A stretch of DNA of 64,000 nt from Acuticoccus sp. I52.16.1 (GTDB taxonomy: Bacteria; Pseudomonadota; Alphaproteobacteria; Rhizobiales; Amorphaceae), in assembly GCF_022865125.1 (NCBI RefSeq), contig NZ_CP094828.1, forward strand, positions 3,589,219 through 3,653,218. The letters are read 5' to 3'. Under the pieces are notes generated by a model. It was given only the letters and a program-made list of their open reading frames with translations, was not told the origin of the DNA and did no database searches. Shown piece by piece: positions 16,429-26,865 of this stretch (the first letter of the stretch is position 1; every line of letters starts with the position of its first letter). The position numbers were made by a program, and so were the translations under genes.

Positions 16429-16956
16429 ATGACGATGACAAGGTCGCGGTTCGAATATGAAGATCTGCTGGCGTGCGGCCGGGGGGAGATGTTCGGCCCC
16501 GGGAACCCGCAGCTGCCGCTGCCGCCCATGCTGATGTTCGACCGGATCAGCCACATCTCCGACACCGGCGGTGCCCACGGCAAGGGCGAGATTCGCGCCG
16601 AGCTGGAAGTGCGCGAGGATCTGTGGTTCTTCGCGTGCCACTTCAAAGGCGATCCGGTGATGCCGGGCTGCCTCGGCCTCGACGCGCTGTGGCAGATGCT
16701 CGGCTTCTTTCTGGGCTGGGTCGGCGGGCAGGGGCGCGGCCGCGCACTCGCCGTCGGCGGTGTGAAGTTCACGGGCATGGTCACGCCCAAGGTCAAGCTG
16801 ATCGAGTACGGCATCGACCTGAAGCGGGTCATGCGTTCGAAGCTGACGCTGGGCATCGGCGACGGCTGGTTGAAGGCGGACGGTGAGGCCATCTACAAGG
16901 CCGAGGATCTGAAAGTCGGCCTGTTCAAGGACGGGGCGGAACCCGCAGGGAGCTGA
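16429..16956 (+). CDS. fabA: 3-hydroxydecanoyl-ACP dehydratase/isomerase
   Basis: FabA dehydrates 3-hydroxyacyl-ACP and isomerises trans-2- to cis-3-decenoyl-ACP, the branch point to unsaturated fatty acids. The 175-residue protein keeps the catalytic His71 in [17 protein letters not shown] and Asp85 in [12 protein letters not shown] 16429 gives the usual length. It is the first gene of fabA-fabB-fabI and is transcribed away from irr. Confidence 0.97.
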   Translation: MTMTRSRFEYEDLLACGRGEMFGPGNPQLPLPPMLMFDRISHISDTGGAHGKGEIRAELEVREDLWFFACHFKGDPVMPGCLGLDALWQMLGFFLGWVGGQGRGRALAVGGVKFTGMVTPKVKLIEYGIDLKRVMRSKLTLGIGDGWLKADGEAIYKAEDLKVGLFKDGAEPAGS

Positions 16957-16997
16957 CCGGTGTCGGTCGCTGCACGGGGCCCCGCAAGAGGAGCACT

Positions 16998-18218
16998 ATG
17001 AGACGCGTCGTCGTCACCGGGATGGGCATCGTCTCGCCATTGGGCGGGTCGACGCAGGAGGTGACCGCATCGTTGCAGGAAGGCCGGTCCGGCATCGTCC
17101 GGGCCGACGCCTATGCAGAACACGGGTTCCGTTGCCAGGTGCACGGTGCCCCCACCCTCGATCCCTCCGAGTCCGTGGACCGGCGGGCCATGCGCTTTCA
17201 CGGCGGCGGCACGGCGTGGAATCACGTCGCGATGGACCAGGCGATCCGCGAGGCGGGCCTCGAGCCCTCCGAGATCTCCAACGAGCGCACGGGCATCGTG
17301 ATGGGCTCGGGCGGTCCGTCGACGCGCACCATCGTCGAGGCGGCGGACATCGCGCGCACCAAGGGTCCCAAGCGGATCGGCCCCTTCGCTGTGCCCAAGG
17401 CGATGAGCTCGACCGCGTCGGCGACGCTGTCGACGCACTTCAAGATCAAGGGGATCAACTATTCGATCTCCGCGGCGTGCGCGACGACCAACATCTGCAT
17501 CGGCCACGCGTCCGAGCAGATCCGCCTCGGCAAGCAGGACATCGTCTTCGCCGGCGGCTGCGAGGAGCTGGACTGGACTCTCTCGGTCCTGTTCGACGCC
17601 ATGGGCGCCATGTCGACCCATTACAACGACACGCCGGCGGTCGCCTCGCGCCCGTTCGACGTCAACCGCGACGGCTTCGTCATCGCGGGGGGCGGCGGCG
17701 TCCTCGTGCTCGAGGAGCTGGAGCACGCCAAGGCGCGCGGCGCGCCGATCATCGCCGAGATCGTCGGCTATGCCGCGACCTCCGACGGCCATGACATGGT
17801 CGCCCCGTCCGGCGAGGGCGGTGCGCGGGCCATGCGGATGGCACTGAAGGAAGCGGGGGACCGCAAGATCGATTATATCAATCCGCACGCCACGGCGACG
17901 CCGATCGGCGACGCCAGCGAGGTCGAGGCGATCCGCGCCGTCTTCGGCAAGGACATCCCGCCGATCTCCGGCACCAAGTCGCTGTCGGGCCATGCCCAGG
18001 GCGCGGCCGGCGTCCACGAGGCGATCTACTCGCTGCTGATGATGCGGTCCGGCTTCATCGCCGCCTCCGCCAACATCGACGAGCTGGACCCCGCGTTCGA
18101 GGACGTGCCGATCGTGCGCCAGCGGCGCGACAACGTGGAGCTGAACACGGTGCTCTCCAACGGCTTCGGCTTCGGCGGCACCAACGCCTCGCTGGTCCTG
18201 GCGCGCTACGATGGGTGA
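16998..18218 (+). CDS. fabB: 3-oxoacyl-ACP synthase I
   Basis: This 406-residue condensing enzyme elongates acyl-ACPs and, with FabA, is needed for unsaturated fatty acids. The catalytic triad is visible: Cys161 in [13 protein letters not shown], His in [11 protein letters not shown] and His in [12 protein letters not shown]. The C-terminal [12 protein letters not shown] motif is typical. ATG 16998 follows an AAGAGGAG ribosome site. Its last 8 bases overlap the fabI start, which indicates translational coupling. Confidence 0.97.
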   Translation: MRRVVVTGMGIVSPLGGSTQEVTASLQEGRSGIVRADAYAEHGFRCQVHGAPTLDPSESVDRRAMRFHGGGTAWNHVAMDQAIREAGLEPSEISNERTGIVMGSGGPSTRTIVEAADIARTKGPKRIGPFAVPKAMSSTASATLSTHFKIKGINYSISAACATTNICIGHASEQIRLGKQDIVFAGGCEELDWTLSVLFDAMGAMSTHYNDTPAVASRPFDVNRDGFVIAGGGGVLVLEELEHAKARGAPIIAEIVGYAATSDGHDMVAPSGEGGARAMRMALKEAGDRKIDYINPHATATPIGDASEVEAIRAVFGKDIPPISGTKSLSGHAQGAAGVHEAIYSLLMMRSGFIAASANIDELDPAFEDVPIVRQRRDNVELNTVLSNGFGFGGTNASLVLARYDG

Positions 18219-19083
18219 GCGCATGGGCCTGATGGCGGGCAAGCGCGGCGTCGTGATGGGCGTTGCCAACAATCACTCGATCGCGTGGGGCATCACCCAG
18301 TCGCTGGCGGCCGAGGGCGCCGAGATCGGCCTGACCTACCAGAACGACCAGTTCGGCCGCCGCGTGCGCCCCCTGGCCGACAAGGTGGAGGCCGCGTTCC
18401 TCGAGCAGTGCGACGTGGAGGATCTCGCCTCCGTCGACCGCCTGTTCGACACGGCGGCCAAGACCTGGGGGTCGATCGACTTCTTCGTCCACGCCGTCGC
18501 CTTCTCCGACAAGAACGAGCTGAAGGGCCACTACGCCGACACCACGCGCGAGAACTTCATGCGCACGATGGTGATCTCGTGCTTCTCCTTCACCGAGGCG
18601 GCCAAGCGCGCCGCGGCCCTGATGACGGGCGGCGGATCGATGCTGACGCTGACCTATGGCGGCTCGGTCAAGGTGATGCCGAACTACAACGTCATGGGCG
18701 TGGCCAAGGCGGCGCTGGAATCGTCGGTGCGCTACCTGGCGGCGGACTTCGGCAGCGCGGGTATCCGCGTCAATGCCATCTCGGCGGGTCCGGTGCGCAC
18801 CCTGGCGGGCGCCGGCGTCACCGATGCGCGGCTGATGTTCAACTACCAGCGCAAGCACTCGCCGTTGGCGCGGACGGTGACGATCGACGAGATCGGCCGC
18901 TCCTCCGCCTACCTCCTGTCGGATTATTCGACCGGGGTGACGGGCGAGATCCATTATGTGGATTCGGGCTACAACATCATGTCGATGCCCAAGCTCGACG
19001 AGTTGCGCGCCGAAGAGCGCCGCGAAATCATCGAGGAGAAGGTCGAGGCGGAAGCGCCCGGCATCCTCGCCGAAGAATCGTGA
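18211..19083 (+). CDS. fabI: Enoyl-ACP reductase (NADH)
   Basis: FabI reduces trans-2-enoyl-ACP, the last step of each fatty-acid elongation cycle, and is the target of triclosan-type inhibitors. The 290-residue short-chain dehydrogenase has the N-terminal [12 protein letters not shown] nucleotide motif and the catalytic Tyr159-x6-Lys166 pair (NYNVMGVAK). The alternative ATG at 18223 would remove four residues. Its start overlaps fabB by 8 bases and its stop overlaps the trpF start, so transcription probably runs on into trpF. Confidence 0.96.
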   Translation: MGERMGLMAGKRGVVMGVANNHSIAWGITQSLAAEGAEIGLTYQNDQFGRRVRPLADKVEAAFLEQCDVEDLASVDRLFDTAAKTWGSIDFFVHAVAFSDKNELKGHYADTTRENFMRTMVISCFSFTEAAKRAAALMTGGGSMLTLTYGGSVKVMPNYNVMGVAKAALESSVRYLAADFGSAGIRVNAISAGPVRTLAGAGVTDARLMFNYQRKHSPLARTVTIDEIGRSSAYLLSDYSTGVTGEIHYVDSGYNIMSMPKLDELRAEERREIIEEKVEAEAPGILAEES

Positions 19084-19799
19084 TCGACGCCGGCCTGCGG
19101 ATCGATCGCCGCTGGCCGGCGCCGTCCCGGGTGCCGCGGGTCAAGATCTGCGGCATCACCCGGCCGGACCTCGCCGATGCCGCGATCGCCGCCGGTGCCG
19201 ACATGATCGGCCTCGTCCACTTCGCCCCCAGCCCCCGCCACCTGACGCTCGACGAGGCACGCGCCATCGCCGACCACGTGCGCGGCCGGGTGACGCTCGT
19301 CGCCCTCACCGTCGATGCCGACGATGCGACGCTGGACGCGTTGGCCCGCACCGTTCGACCCGACGCGATCCAGTTCCACGGCAAGGAGCGGCCGGCGCAT
19401 GTGGCGGCGGTCGGCGCCCGCCACGATGTCGCCGTCGCCAAGGCGGTGGGAGTCGCGACGCGCGCCGATCTCGCCGCGGTGGGCGACTATGCCGGCGCGC
19501 TGATCGTGCTCGACGCCAAGCCGCCGAAGGGGGCGGACCGCCCCGGCGGCCACGGCGCCGCGTTCGACTGGTCGCTGCTCTCCGCCATGCCCGCCGATAC
19601 GCCGTACATGCTCTCCGGCGGCCTTTCGCCGGAGACCGTGGGCGCGGCGCTCGCCACCGTCGGCCCCTACGCGCTCGACGTCTCCTCCGGCGTCGAGACC
19701 GACCGGATCAAGGACCCCGCCAAGATGGCCGCCTTCGTCGCCGCCGCGCGTGGCGGCGGCGCGGCGCGGCGCGGCGCTGACGCGGTGCATCCGGCTTGA
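19080..19799 (+). CDS. trpF: Phosphoribosylanthranilate isomerase
   Basis: TrpF isomerises phosphoribosylanthranilate to CdRP in tryptophan synthesis. The protein is a TIM barrel with KICGITRPDLADAAIAAGAD at the N-terminus, IQFHGKE in the middle and LSGGLSPETV and ALDVSSGVET near the C-terminus, including the catalytic Cys of KICG. The GTG at 19080 overlaps the fabI stop and gives 239 residues; a GTG at 19131 would give a more usual 222. The normal downstream partner trpB is 2.3 kb away because two glycosyltransferase genes intervene. Confidence 0.95.
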   Translation: MIDAGLRIDRRWPAPSRVPRVKICGITRPDLADAAIAAGADMIGLVHFAPSPRHLTLDEARAIADHVRGRVTLVALTVDADDATLDALARTVRPDAIQFHGKERPAHVAAVGARHDVAVAKAVGVATRADLAAVGDYAGALIVLDAKPPKGADRPGGHGAAFDWSLLSAMPADTPYMLSGGLSPETVGAALATVGPYALDVSSGVETDRIKDPAKMAAFVAAARGGGAARRGADAVHPA

Positions 19800-19874
19800 C
19801 GCTGCCGGACGCGGCATGCCTATAGGCCCGGCGCCGGAGCGGGCACGGTACGCCTCCGGGGCCGGAGTATCCCA

Positions 19875-20954
19875 ATGAACGAGGTGTCTAGGGTGGAGAC
19901 GGGTTCGCCGGACCAGTCCGATGTGGTCATCACGCCGTCCAAGGCGGACCGGTTGAAGACCTATCTCGCGCCGCTGCTCGACCTCGAGGACAAGCGCTTC
20001 CCGCTCGACCCGGAGAAGACGCTGATCGCCGCCGGCAACCGCTCGTTCGAGCATGCCTGCAAGCGCTCCGAGCCATATATCCGCCGCTTCGGCCTCGCCA
20101 CCAACGAGACGATGCGCAACCTCTTCGTCGAGGGATATTGGCGACCGATGGTGCTGGCGCACCGCCGGGTGGGTGTGAAGCGCCGGTTCCAGCTCGTCCT
20201 GGGCGACAACACCACGCCCTCCCGCTCGCCCACCTTCCACAAGGCCCGCAAGATCGAGGGCAGTGGGCTCGACGTGTTGGCCCCGCTCAACCGGCCGCGC
20301 CATTTCGCGCTGCTGCGCCACTCGGCCAAGTTCGACCGGCCGTTCGGCGAGAAGACCGGCAAGGTGCTGTGGCGCGGCGCGACCACCGGCGACTTCACCC
20401 TGCGTCAGCCGATCGCGCGGTTCGACCTCTACCTGGGCTGGGAGCGTTGGGAGGCGAACCCGGACTTCGACTTCGGTTTCACCAACCTCACCCCCAACAA
20501 GGCGAACTACAAAGGCGGGGTCGACATCGACACGTGCGAGCGGCCGCGCATGGGCGTGGAGGAGCAGCTCCACTACAAATACCTGCTCTGCCTCGAGGGC
20601 AACGACGTCGCGAGCGGGCTCAAGTGGATGCTGTCATCCAACTCGCTGGTGCTGATGCCGCGGCCGACGATGGTCTCGTGGGCCTGCGAGAGCCTGCTGC
20701 GCCCCGGTGTCCACTACGTCGAGGTGAAGCCGGACCTGTCGGATCTGGAGGCGGTGTTCGCCTGGTGCGAGGCGCATCCGCGGCAGTGCGAGGAGATCGC
20801 GCAGAACGGCAAGAGCTTCATGAAGCCGTTCTACGACGAGGATCTCGAGACCGAGCTGTTCGACACCGTCGTGCGCCGCTACCACCGCCTGATCCGGCTC
20901 TACAATCCCGACGCCGAGGCCGATGACGCCGAGGCCGCGGAGGCCACGGATTAG
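19875..20954 (+). CDS. Glycosyltransferase family 90 (CAP10/LpsA-like), first copy
   Basis: This is a 359-residue cytoplasmic glycosyltransferase of the GT90/CAP10 type, a family that includes LPS-core and capsule sugar transferases. Key segments are TFHKARKIE, the nucleotide-sugar motif LWRGATTGDF and the long C-terminal block from KYLLCLEGNDVASG through SSNSLVLMPRPT to RPGVHYVEVK. No membrane span is seen. It lies 75 bases after trpF and its last 32 bases overlap the next, paralogous gene. The acceptor cannot be told from sequence; LPS or another surface glycan is the likely target. Confidence 0.85.
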   Translation: MNEVSRVETGSPDQSDVVITPSKADRLKTYLAPLLDLEDKRFPLDPEKTLIAAGNRSFEHACKRSEPYIRRFGLATNETMRNLFVEGYWRPMVLAHRRVGVKRRFQLVLGDNTTPSRSPTFHKARKIEGSGLDVLAPLNRPRHFALLRHSAKFDRPFGEKTGKVLWRGATTGDFTLRQPIARFDLYLGWERWEANPDFDFGFTNLTPNKANYKGGVDIDTCERPRMGVEEQLHYKYLLCLEGNDVASGLKWMLSSNSLVLMPRPTMVSWACESLLRPGVHYVEVKPDLSDLEAVFAWCEAHPRQCEEIAQNGKSFMKPFYDEDLETELFDTVVRRYHRLIRLYNPDAEADDAEAAEATD

Positions 20955-22011
20955 GCCGCGCGCAGACACCGCGCCGGTGGTGCCCGAACCCCGGCTCGCG
21001 CTCTCGGCCGACGAGCGGTTGGCGCTCTACCTCGCGCCCCTCGCAGCGCACGCGCGCCAGCGCTTCCCCACCACGGCGGACGCCGCGCTCCTTGTCAACC
21101 CACGAAAATCATTCGCGTTCTCGCTGGAGCGGTCGCGCGATTATCTGGCGGACAAGTCGTTTCGCGACGATCCGGTCGTGCTGGCGCGGCTCCAGGAACT
21201 CTACGTCGACCCGGTGGTCGCCGCCTATCGGCGCCTCGGCCTCGACCGCCGCTTTCAACTCGTCATCGGCGACGATCTGACGGCGAACACCACGCCGACC
21301 TACCACAAGGCGCGGCGCATCGAGGACGGCGGCGCCTCGGTCCTGCTGCCCCTCAACGAGCGCCGGCATTTCGAGCCGATCCATACCGTCGAGGCGAGCG
21401 ACGTCCCCTTCGACGAGAAGCAGGGGCGCGTGGTGTGGCGGGGGGCGACGACGGGCTACTTCCGCGCCCGGCCCCACGGCAGCCGCTATCACCTCTATCG
21501 CCATTGGGACCGGTTCGAGGCGAATGCCGGCCTCGACCTCGGCTTTTCGCCGATCGTGCAGCTCTCTAAGGGGTTCGCGGCCGCGCACGGGGACATCGAG
21601 CGGTGCGCCAGGCCGCGCCTCACCCTCGCGCAGCAGTTGCAGGCCAAGTATCTCCTCGCGCTGGAGGGCAACGACGTGGCCTCGGGGCTGAAGTGGATGC
21701 TGGCGTCCAACTCGCTCGTCATCATGCCTCGGCCGACGAACGAGTCGTGGGCCTGCGAGAGCCGTCTCGTCCCCGGCGTCCACTACGTCGAGATCCGGCA
21801 CGATCTTGCCGATCTCGAAGAGGCCTATGCCTGGTGCGAGGCGAACCCGCGGGCGTGCCGTGAGATGGCCGAGAACGGGAAGCGGTTCATGCGCGGTTTC
21901 CGCGACAAGGCGCAGGAAGCGACCCTGTTCGACGAGGTGGTGCGCGAGTACCATCGCCGTGTCCGCCTCGTCGACCCGCACAATCTGGTGACGGGCGAGG
22001 TGGCACGATAG
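20923..22011 (+). CDS. Glycosyltransferase family 90, second tandem copy
   Basis: This is a 362-residue paralogue of the preceding gene. It shares TYHKARRIE, VWRGATTGYF, KYLLALEGNDVASGLKW, SNSLVIMPRPTNESWACES and PGVHYVEIRHDL at matching positions. The N-terminal 30 residues are Pro/Arg-rich and differ. ATG 20923 lies within the end of the first copy, overlapping by 32 bases in another frame; an internal start near 21000 would also keep the conserved domain. The pair looks like a local duplication that then diverged. A different sugar or acceptor specificity is plausible but unproven. Confidence 0.83.
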   Translation: MTPRPRRPRIRPRADTAPVVPEPRLALSADERLALYLAPLAAHARQRFPTTADAALLVNPRKSFAFSLERSRDYLADKSFRDDPVVLARLQELYVDPVVAAYRRLGLDRRFQLVIGDDLTANTTPTYHKARRIEDGGASVLLPLNERRHFEPIHTVEASDVPFDEKQGRVVWRGATTGYFRARPHGSRYHLYRHWDRFEANAGLDLGFSPIVQLSKGFAAAHGDIERCARPRLTLAQQLQAKYLLALEGNDVASGLKWMLASNSLVIMPRPTNESWACESRLVPGVHYVEIRHDLADLEEAYAWCEANPRACREMAENGKRFMRGFRDKAQEATLFDEVVREYHRRVRLVDPHNLVTGEVAR

Positions 22012-22143
22012 CGTGGGAAGCGTGCGCCTGCGCGCCTTGACCCGCCGCGGTCCTTGACCGCACCGAACCAGTCATGCTGTGTGACCGGCGGCGCGCCGAC
22101 CTTTTTGTCCGCCGCCTCTCCGCCAATTCTGCGAGGCCCGACG

Positions 22144-23370
22144 GTGAGCGAACGCCCCAATTCCTTCCGCAATGGACCCGACGAGCGCGGGCGCTTCGGG
22201 ATCTTCGGCGGCCGCTTCGTCGCCGAGACGCTGATGCCGCTGATCCTGGAGCTGGAGAAGGCCTGGGACGCGGCGCGCGACGATCCGGCATTCGCGGCCG
22301 AGATCTCGTCCCTCGGCACGCATTATATCGGCCGCCCGTCCCCGCTTTATTATGCCGAGCGGCTGTCCGAGGAGCTGGGCGGCGCGCGCGTCTACCTCAA
22401 GCGTGACGAGCTGAACCACACCGGCAGCCACAAGATCAACAACTGCATCGGCCAGATTCTGCTGGCTCGGCGCATGGGCAAGACGCGCATCATCGCCGAG
22501 ACGGGCGCCGGCCAGCACGGTGTCGCGACCGCCACGGTTTGCGCCCGCTTCGGCCTGCCGTGCGTGGTCTACATGGGTGCCAAGGACATCGAGCGGCAGG
22601 CGCCGAACGTCTTCCGCATGCGGCTCCTGGGCGCCGAGGTGGTGCCGGTGACGAGCGGCGCGGGCACGCTGAAGGACGCCATGAACGAGGCGCTGCGCGA
22701 CTGGGTCGCCAACGTCGAGAACACCTACTACCTCATCGGCACCGCCGCGGGGCCGCACCCGTACCCGGCGATGGTGCGCGACTTCCAGTCCGTCATCGGC
22801 ACCGAGGCGCGCACGCAGATCCTGGAGATGGCCGGCCGGCTGCCGGACCTGATCGTGGCGGCCGTCGGCGGCGGCTCCAACGCCATCGGCCTCTTCCATC
22901 CGTTCCTCGACGATGCGTCCGTCGCCATCACCGGTGTCGAAGCGGGCGGGGAGGGGCTCGACGGCGACAAGCACTGCGCCTCGCTGACCGCCGGCGCGCC
23001 GGGCGTGCTGCACGGCAACCGCACCTACCTCCTGCAGGACGACGACGGGCAGATCCTGGAGGGCCACTCCATCTCCGCCGGGCTCGACTATCCCGGCATC
23101 GGCCCCGAGCACTCGTGGCTGAAGGAGAGCGGGCGCGTCTCCTACGTACCGATCGGCGACGAGGAGGCGCTCGGCGCCTTCCAGCTCCTGGCCCGGACCG
23201 AGGGCATCCTGCCGGCGCTGGAGCCATCTCACGCGCTCGCCCATGTGGCGAAGGTTGCGCCGACGATGGGGCGTGACCAAATCGTGCTGATGAATTTGTG
23301 CGGGCGCGGGGACAAGGACGTCCACACCGTCGCCGCCGCTCTCGATGCCCGCGCACAGAAGGCCAATTAG
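22144..23370 (+). CDS. trpB: Tryptophan synthase beta chain
   Basis: This PLP enzyme joins indole and serine to form tryptophan in the alpha2-beta2 complex. The 408-residue protein has the PLP lysine at position 97 in [10 protein letters not shown], the [12 protein letters not shown] segment and the phosphate-binding VGGGSNAIG loop. GTG 22144 matches family length; a TTG at 22054 would add a non-homologous leader. A small unknown gene follows immediately before trpA. Confidence 0.97.
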   Translation: MSERPNSFRNGPDERGRFGIFGGRFVAETLMPLILELEKAWDAARDDPAFAAEISSLGTHYIGRPSPLYYAERLSEELGGARVYLKRDELNHTGSHKINNCIGQILLARRMGKTRIIAETGAGQHGVATATVCARFGLPCVVYMGAKDIERQAPNVFRMRLLGAEVVPVTSGAGTLKDAMNEALRDWVANVENTYYLIGTAAGPHPYPAMVRDFQSVIGTEARTQILEMAGRLPDLIVAAVGGGSNAIGLFHPFLDDASVAITGVEAGGEGLDGDKHCASLTAGAPGVLHGNRTYLLQDDDGQILEGHSISAGLDYPGIGPEHSWLKESGRVSYVPIGDEEALGAFQLLARTEGILPALEPSHALAHVAKVAPTMGRDQIVLMNLCGRGDKDVHTVAAALDARAQKAN

Positions 23371-23388
23371 TTGTACGCTCTCGTTTAC

Positions 23389-23685
23389 ATGCTCGACATG
23401 ACCACGGTTCAGCGCGCGATGCCGGCGTCCGAGGTCGATCCCGAGACCTGGGCCGACCGGCAGGTCGCCGAGGTGCTGCTCACCCATGGCGGCGACTGGT
23501 GGCACGGCCGCTTCTTCGTCTTCTCCGGCGAGGATGCGCTGGCCTCGATCTACCAGAACGTCGAGCGGCTGCGCTCGATCGACTGGTTCGTCAACGCGCT
23601 GGAGAGCATCGAGGTGTTCGCCATCTCGCACAACTCCGACATCGGCGCCCTGTTCGGCATCCAGACCAAGCACAGGGGGCACTGA
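23389..23685 (+). CDS. Small protein of unknown function between trpB and trpA
   Basis: This is a protein of about 98 residues that I do not recognise. A TTG directly after the trpB stop (23371) or the ATG at 23398 are alternative starts. The protein is acidic and aromatic-rich ([32 protein letters not shown]), with no membrane span, signal peptide or metal motif. Its stop overlaps the trpA ATG by one base (TGATG), so the two are translationally coupled. The tight packing and normal codon use argue for a real gene. It sits where trpB and trpA are normally adjacent. Confidence 0.72.
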   Translation: MLDMTTVQRAMPASEVDPETWADRQVAEVLLTHGGDWWHGRFFVFSGEDALASIYQNVERLRSIDWFVNALESIEVFAISHNSDIGALFGIQTKHRGH

Positions 23686-24500
23686 TGAGCCGCATCGCCG
23701 CCCGCTTCGAGGCCCTGTCGCGCGAGGGTCGCGCCGGCCTCGTCACGTTCGTGACCGCGGCCGACCCCGATATCGAGACCTCCGCCGCCATCCTCGACGC
23801 GCTCGCCGAGGCGGGCGCGGACGTGATCGAGCTCGGCATGCCGTTCACCGACCCGATGGCCGACGGTCCGGCGATCCAGGCCGCCTCGCTGCGCGCGCTG
23901 AAGGCCGGCGGATCGCTGACCGTCACGCTGGATCTGGTCCGCCGCTTCCGCGCCGGAAACAGCGACACGCCCATCGTCCTGATGGGGTATTACAACCCGA
24001 TCTACCATCGCGGCGTCGACACCTTCCTCGCCGAGGCGAAGGAGGCCGGGGTCGACGGGCTCATCGTCGTCGACCTGCCGCCGGAGGAAGACGACGAACT
24101 GTGCCTGCCGGCGCGCGGCGCGGGCCTCGACTTCATCCGCCTCGCCACGCCGACGACGGACGATGCGCGCCTGCCGGCCGTTCTCGCCAACACGTCGGGC
24201 TTCCTCTATTACGTCGCCATCGCCGGGATCACCGGCACCGCGAGCGCCGCCGCGACCGACATCACCCGCGCCGTGACGCGGCTGAAGGGGGCGACGGACC
24301 TGCCGGTCGCCGTCGGCTTCGGTGTGAAGACGCCGCAGCAGGCCGCGTCCATCGCGCGCGTCGCCGATGCCGTCGTGGTCGGCTCGGCCATCGTCGACAC
24401 CATCGCCAAGGCCGCGCCCGGAGAGGCGGCCACCGCGGCCAAGACTTTCGTCGCCGCGCTTGCCAAGGGCGTCAGGGACGCCCGGAAGGTTGCTGCATGA
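23685..24500 (+). CDS. trpA: Tryptophan synthase alpha chain
   Basis: TrpA cleaves indole-3-glycerol phosphate and channels indole to TrpB. The 271-residue TIM barrel keeps the catalytic Glu49 and Asp60 in [18 protein letters not shown] and the phosphate site [16 protein letters not shown] 23685 overlaps the preceding stop by one base; its own stop overlaps the accD start (ATGA). The length is normal. Confidence 0.97.
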   Translation: MSRIAARFEALSREGRAGLVTFVTAADPDIETSAAILDALAEAGADVIELGMPFTDPMADGPAIQAASLRALKAGGSLTVTLDLVRRFRAGNSDTPIVLMGYYNPIYHRGVDTFLAEAKEAGVDGLIVVDLPPEEDDELCLPARGAGLDFIRLATPTTDDARLPAVLANTSGFLYYVAIAGITGTASAAATDITRAVTRLKGATDLPVAVGFGVKTPQQAASIARVADAVVVGSAIVDTIAKAAPGEAATAAKTFVAALAKGVRDARKVAA

Positions 24501-25507
24501 ACTGGATATCGTCCGTCGTTCGTCCGAAGATCTCGTCGTTCTGGACGAAGCGGGACACGCCGAAGAACCTGTGGATCAAGTGCCCGGAGACGGGCGAGAT
24601 GGTGTTCCACCGGGATCTCGAGCAGAACGGCTGGGTCGTGCCGGGCTCCGGCTTCCACATGCGCATGCCGCTCCTCGACCGTCTGGCCTCGATCTTCGAT
24701 GCCGGTGCCTACGAGACGATGGCGCTGCCGGCGGTTCCGCACGACCCGCTGAAGTTCCGCGACGAGCGCCGCTACCAGGACCGCCTGCGCGATGCCCGCG
24801 CCAAGACCGGACGCGACGACGCCGTCACGCTCGCCAAGGGCACGCTGGAGACGATCCCGGTCACCGTCGCGGTGCAGGACTTCGCCTTCATGGGCGGCTC
24901 GCTCGGCATGGCCGCCGGCGAGGCGATCGTGCTCGGCGCGCAGACCGCGCTCGCCGACAAGACGCCCTACATCCTGTTCGCGGCGTCCGGGGGCGCGCGC
25001 ATGCAGGAGGGGATCCTCTCGCTCATGCAGATGCCGCGCACCACGGCCGCGTTGATCGCGCTGCGTGAGGCGGGGCTGCCATACGTCGTCGTCCTCACCA
25101 ATCCGACGACCGGCGGCGTGACGGCGTCCTACGCGATGCTGGGCGATGTCCACATCGCCGAGCCGGGCGCGCTGATCGGCTTCGCCGGGCCGCGCGTGAT
25201 CGAGCAGACCATCCGCGAAAAGCTGCCCGAGGGCTTCCAGCGCGCCGAGTACCTGCTCGACCACGGGATGGTCGACATGGTCGTCCATCGCCACGAGATG
25301 AAGGCGACGCTGGGCCGCCTCCTGCGCGTGCTGCTGCACCGCCCCGCGCTCGCCATGGGCGCGCTGCCGGCGCCGGACCACGAGGCCGACTCCGCCGCCA
25401 ACGGCGCCGGCGCACCGGTGGCCGTCACCAACGGCGCCGCGCCTGCCGAGACCGTCTCCACCCCGCCGGAGACCCCGGACGAGGAGACGGCGCCGGTCGC
25501 GTCGTGA
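24497..25507 (+). CDS. accD: Acetyl-CoA carboxylase carboxyltransferase subunit beta
   Basis: AccD with AccA transfers the carboxyl group from biotin to acetyl-CoA, giving malonyl-CoA. The 336-residue protein has the crotonase-like core: [26 protein letters not shown] and [16 protein letters not shown]. The N-terminal zinc ribbon of E. coli AccD (four Cys) is reduced to one Cys in [17 protein letters not shown]; the other three positions are not Cys, as is usual in alphaproteobacteria. The last 50 residues are a low-complexity Ala/Pro/Glu tail. Its start overlaps trpA and its end overlaps folC by 4 bases each. Confidence 0.97.
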   Translation: MNWISSVVRPKISSFWTKRDTPKNLWIKCPETGEMVFHRDLEQNGWVVPGSGFHMRMPLLDRLASIFDAGAYETMALPAVPHDPLKFRDERRYQDRLRDARAKTGRDDAVTLAKGTLETIPVTVAVQDFAFMGGSLGMAAGEAIVLGAQTALADKTPYILFAASGGARMQEGILSLMQMPRTTAALIALREAGLPYVVVLTNPTTGGVTASYAMLGDVHIAEPGALIGFAGPRVIEQTIREKLPEGFQRAEYLLDHGMVDMVVHRHEMKATLGRLLRVLLHRPALAMGALPAPDHEADSAANGAGAPVAVTNGAAPAETVSTPPETPDEETAPVAS

Positions 25508-26832
25508 CGACGATGGACGCCACCAGTCCACTGCTGGAGCGGATCTCGGCGCTGCACCCCAAGCGGATCGACCTCTCGCTCGGTCGCCTGGAGCGCCTGC
25601 TCGAGCGTCTCGGCAACCCCGAGGCGCGCCTGCCGCCGGTGATCCACATCGCCGGCACCAACGGCAAGGGCTCCGTCTCGGCGATGCTGCGCGCCATGCT
25701 GGAGGCGGACGGCAAGCGCGTCCACGTCTACACCTCGCCGCACCTCGTCAGCTTCAATGAGCGCATCCGCCTCGGCGCGGAGGGGGGCGGCCGCCTCGTC
25801 GGCGACGACGTGCTGACCGACGCCCTGGAGCGTGCCGAGGCCGCCAACGGCGGTGAGCCGATCACCTTCTTCGAGATCACCACCGCCGCCGCCTTCCTGC
25901 TCTTCGCGGAGATGCCGGCCGACGCGCTGGTGCTGGAGACCGGCCTCGGCGGCCGGCTGGACGCGACCAACATGGTCGAACGGCCGATCGCCTCGGTGCT
26001 GACCACCATCGGGATCGACCATGTGGGCTTCCTCGGCCCCACTTTGGGCGAGATCACCATGGAGAAGGCCGGCATCATCAAGCCGGGCGTGCCGGTGATC
26101 TGCGCCCCGCAGAAAGACGAAGTGACGGCGGTCGTCGAGCGGCAGGCCGGCATCGTGCGTGCGCCGCTGCATCTCGGCGGCATGGACTGGACGGTGGCAC
26201 AAGAGAACGGCCGCCTCGTCTATCAGGACGAGAACGGCCTGGTGGACCTGCCGCTGCCGCGCCTGCCGGGCCGGCACCAGACGGTCAACGCCGGCGTCGC
26301 CATCGCCACCGCGCGCACGACCGGCATCATCGACCGTCCCGCCTCGCTGGAAGCGGGCATGACCACGGTCGACTGGCCGGGCCGCATGCACCGTCTGACG
26401 CGCGGCCGCATCGTCGACTGGGCGCCCGCGGACGCCGACATCTGGCTCGACGGGGGTCACAACGCCGACGCCGGAGAGGTGGTCGCGGCGGCGCTGGCGG
26501 ACCTGGAGGATCGCGTGTCGCGGCCCCTGTTCCTCATCGCCGGTATGCTGACGACGAAGGACCCCGCCGGCTACTTCCAGCACTTCGCGGGCCTGGCGCG
26601 CCACGTCTTCACCGTCGGCGTGCCGACGAGCGACGCCTCGATCGCCCCGGCGGCGCTCGCCGAGGCGGCCGTCGCGGCGGGGCTTTCGGCCGAACCGGTG
26701 ACCTCGGTGCGCACCGCGTTGCGGCTTCTGGCCGAGAACTGGCGCTACGAGCCGCCGCCGCGCATCGTGATCTGCGGGTCACTCTATCTTGTCGGCGATG
26801 TTTTGGCGCAGAACGGCACTCCACCGACCTGA
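25504..26832 (+). CDS. folC: Bifunctional folylpolyglutamate/dihydrofolate synthase
   Basis: FolC joins glutamate to dihydropteroate and then to folates. The 442-residue Mur-ligase-like protein has the ATP loop [15 protein letters not shown], the folate-site segment [26 protein letters not shown] and the C-terminal [10 protein letters not shown]. It starts with GTG 25504 inside the accD stop; an ATG at 25513 is possible. It is the last gene of the trp-accD-folC unit. Confidence 0.96.
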   Translation: MTTMDATSPLLERISALHPKRIDLSLGRLERLLERLGNPEARLPPVIHIAGTNGKGSVSAMLRAMLEADGKRVHVYTSPHLVSFNERIRLGAEGGGRLVGDDVLTDALERAEAANGGEPITFFEITTAAAFLLFAEMPADALVLETGLGGRLDATNMVERPIASVLTTIGIDHVGFLGPTLGEITMEKAGIIKPGVPVICAPQKDEVTAVVERQAGIVRAPLHLGGMDWTVAQENGRLVYQDENGLVDLPLPRLPGRHQTVNAGVAIATARTTGIIDRPASLEAGMTTVDWPGRMHRLTRGRIVDWAPADADIWLDGGHNADAGEVVAAALADLEDRVSRPLFLIAGMLTTKDPAGYFQHFAGLARHVFTVGVPTSDASIAPAALAEAAVAAGLSAEPVTSVRTALRLLAENWRYEPPPRIVICGSLYLVGDVLAQNGTPPT

Positions 26833-26865
26833 ATCGCGTGTTAAAAGAGGCGTTCGTCAACGCGG

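Noticed and set aside
23371-23388. TTG start for the small gene after trpB
   Set aside because: Possible, but the ATG codons at 23389 and 23398 are more likely starts; the TTG has no separate ribosome site beyond the trpB end.
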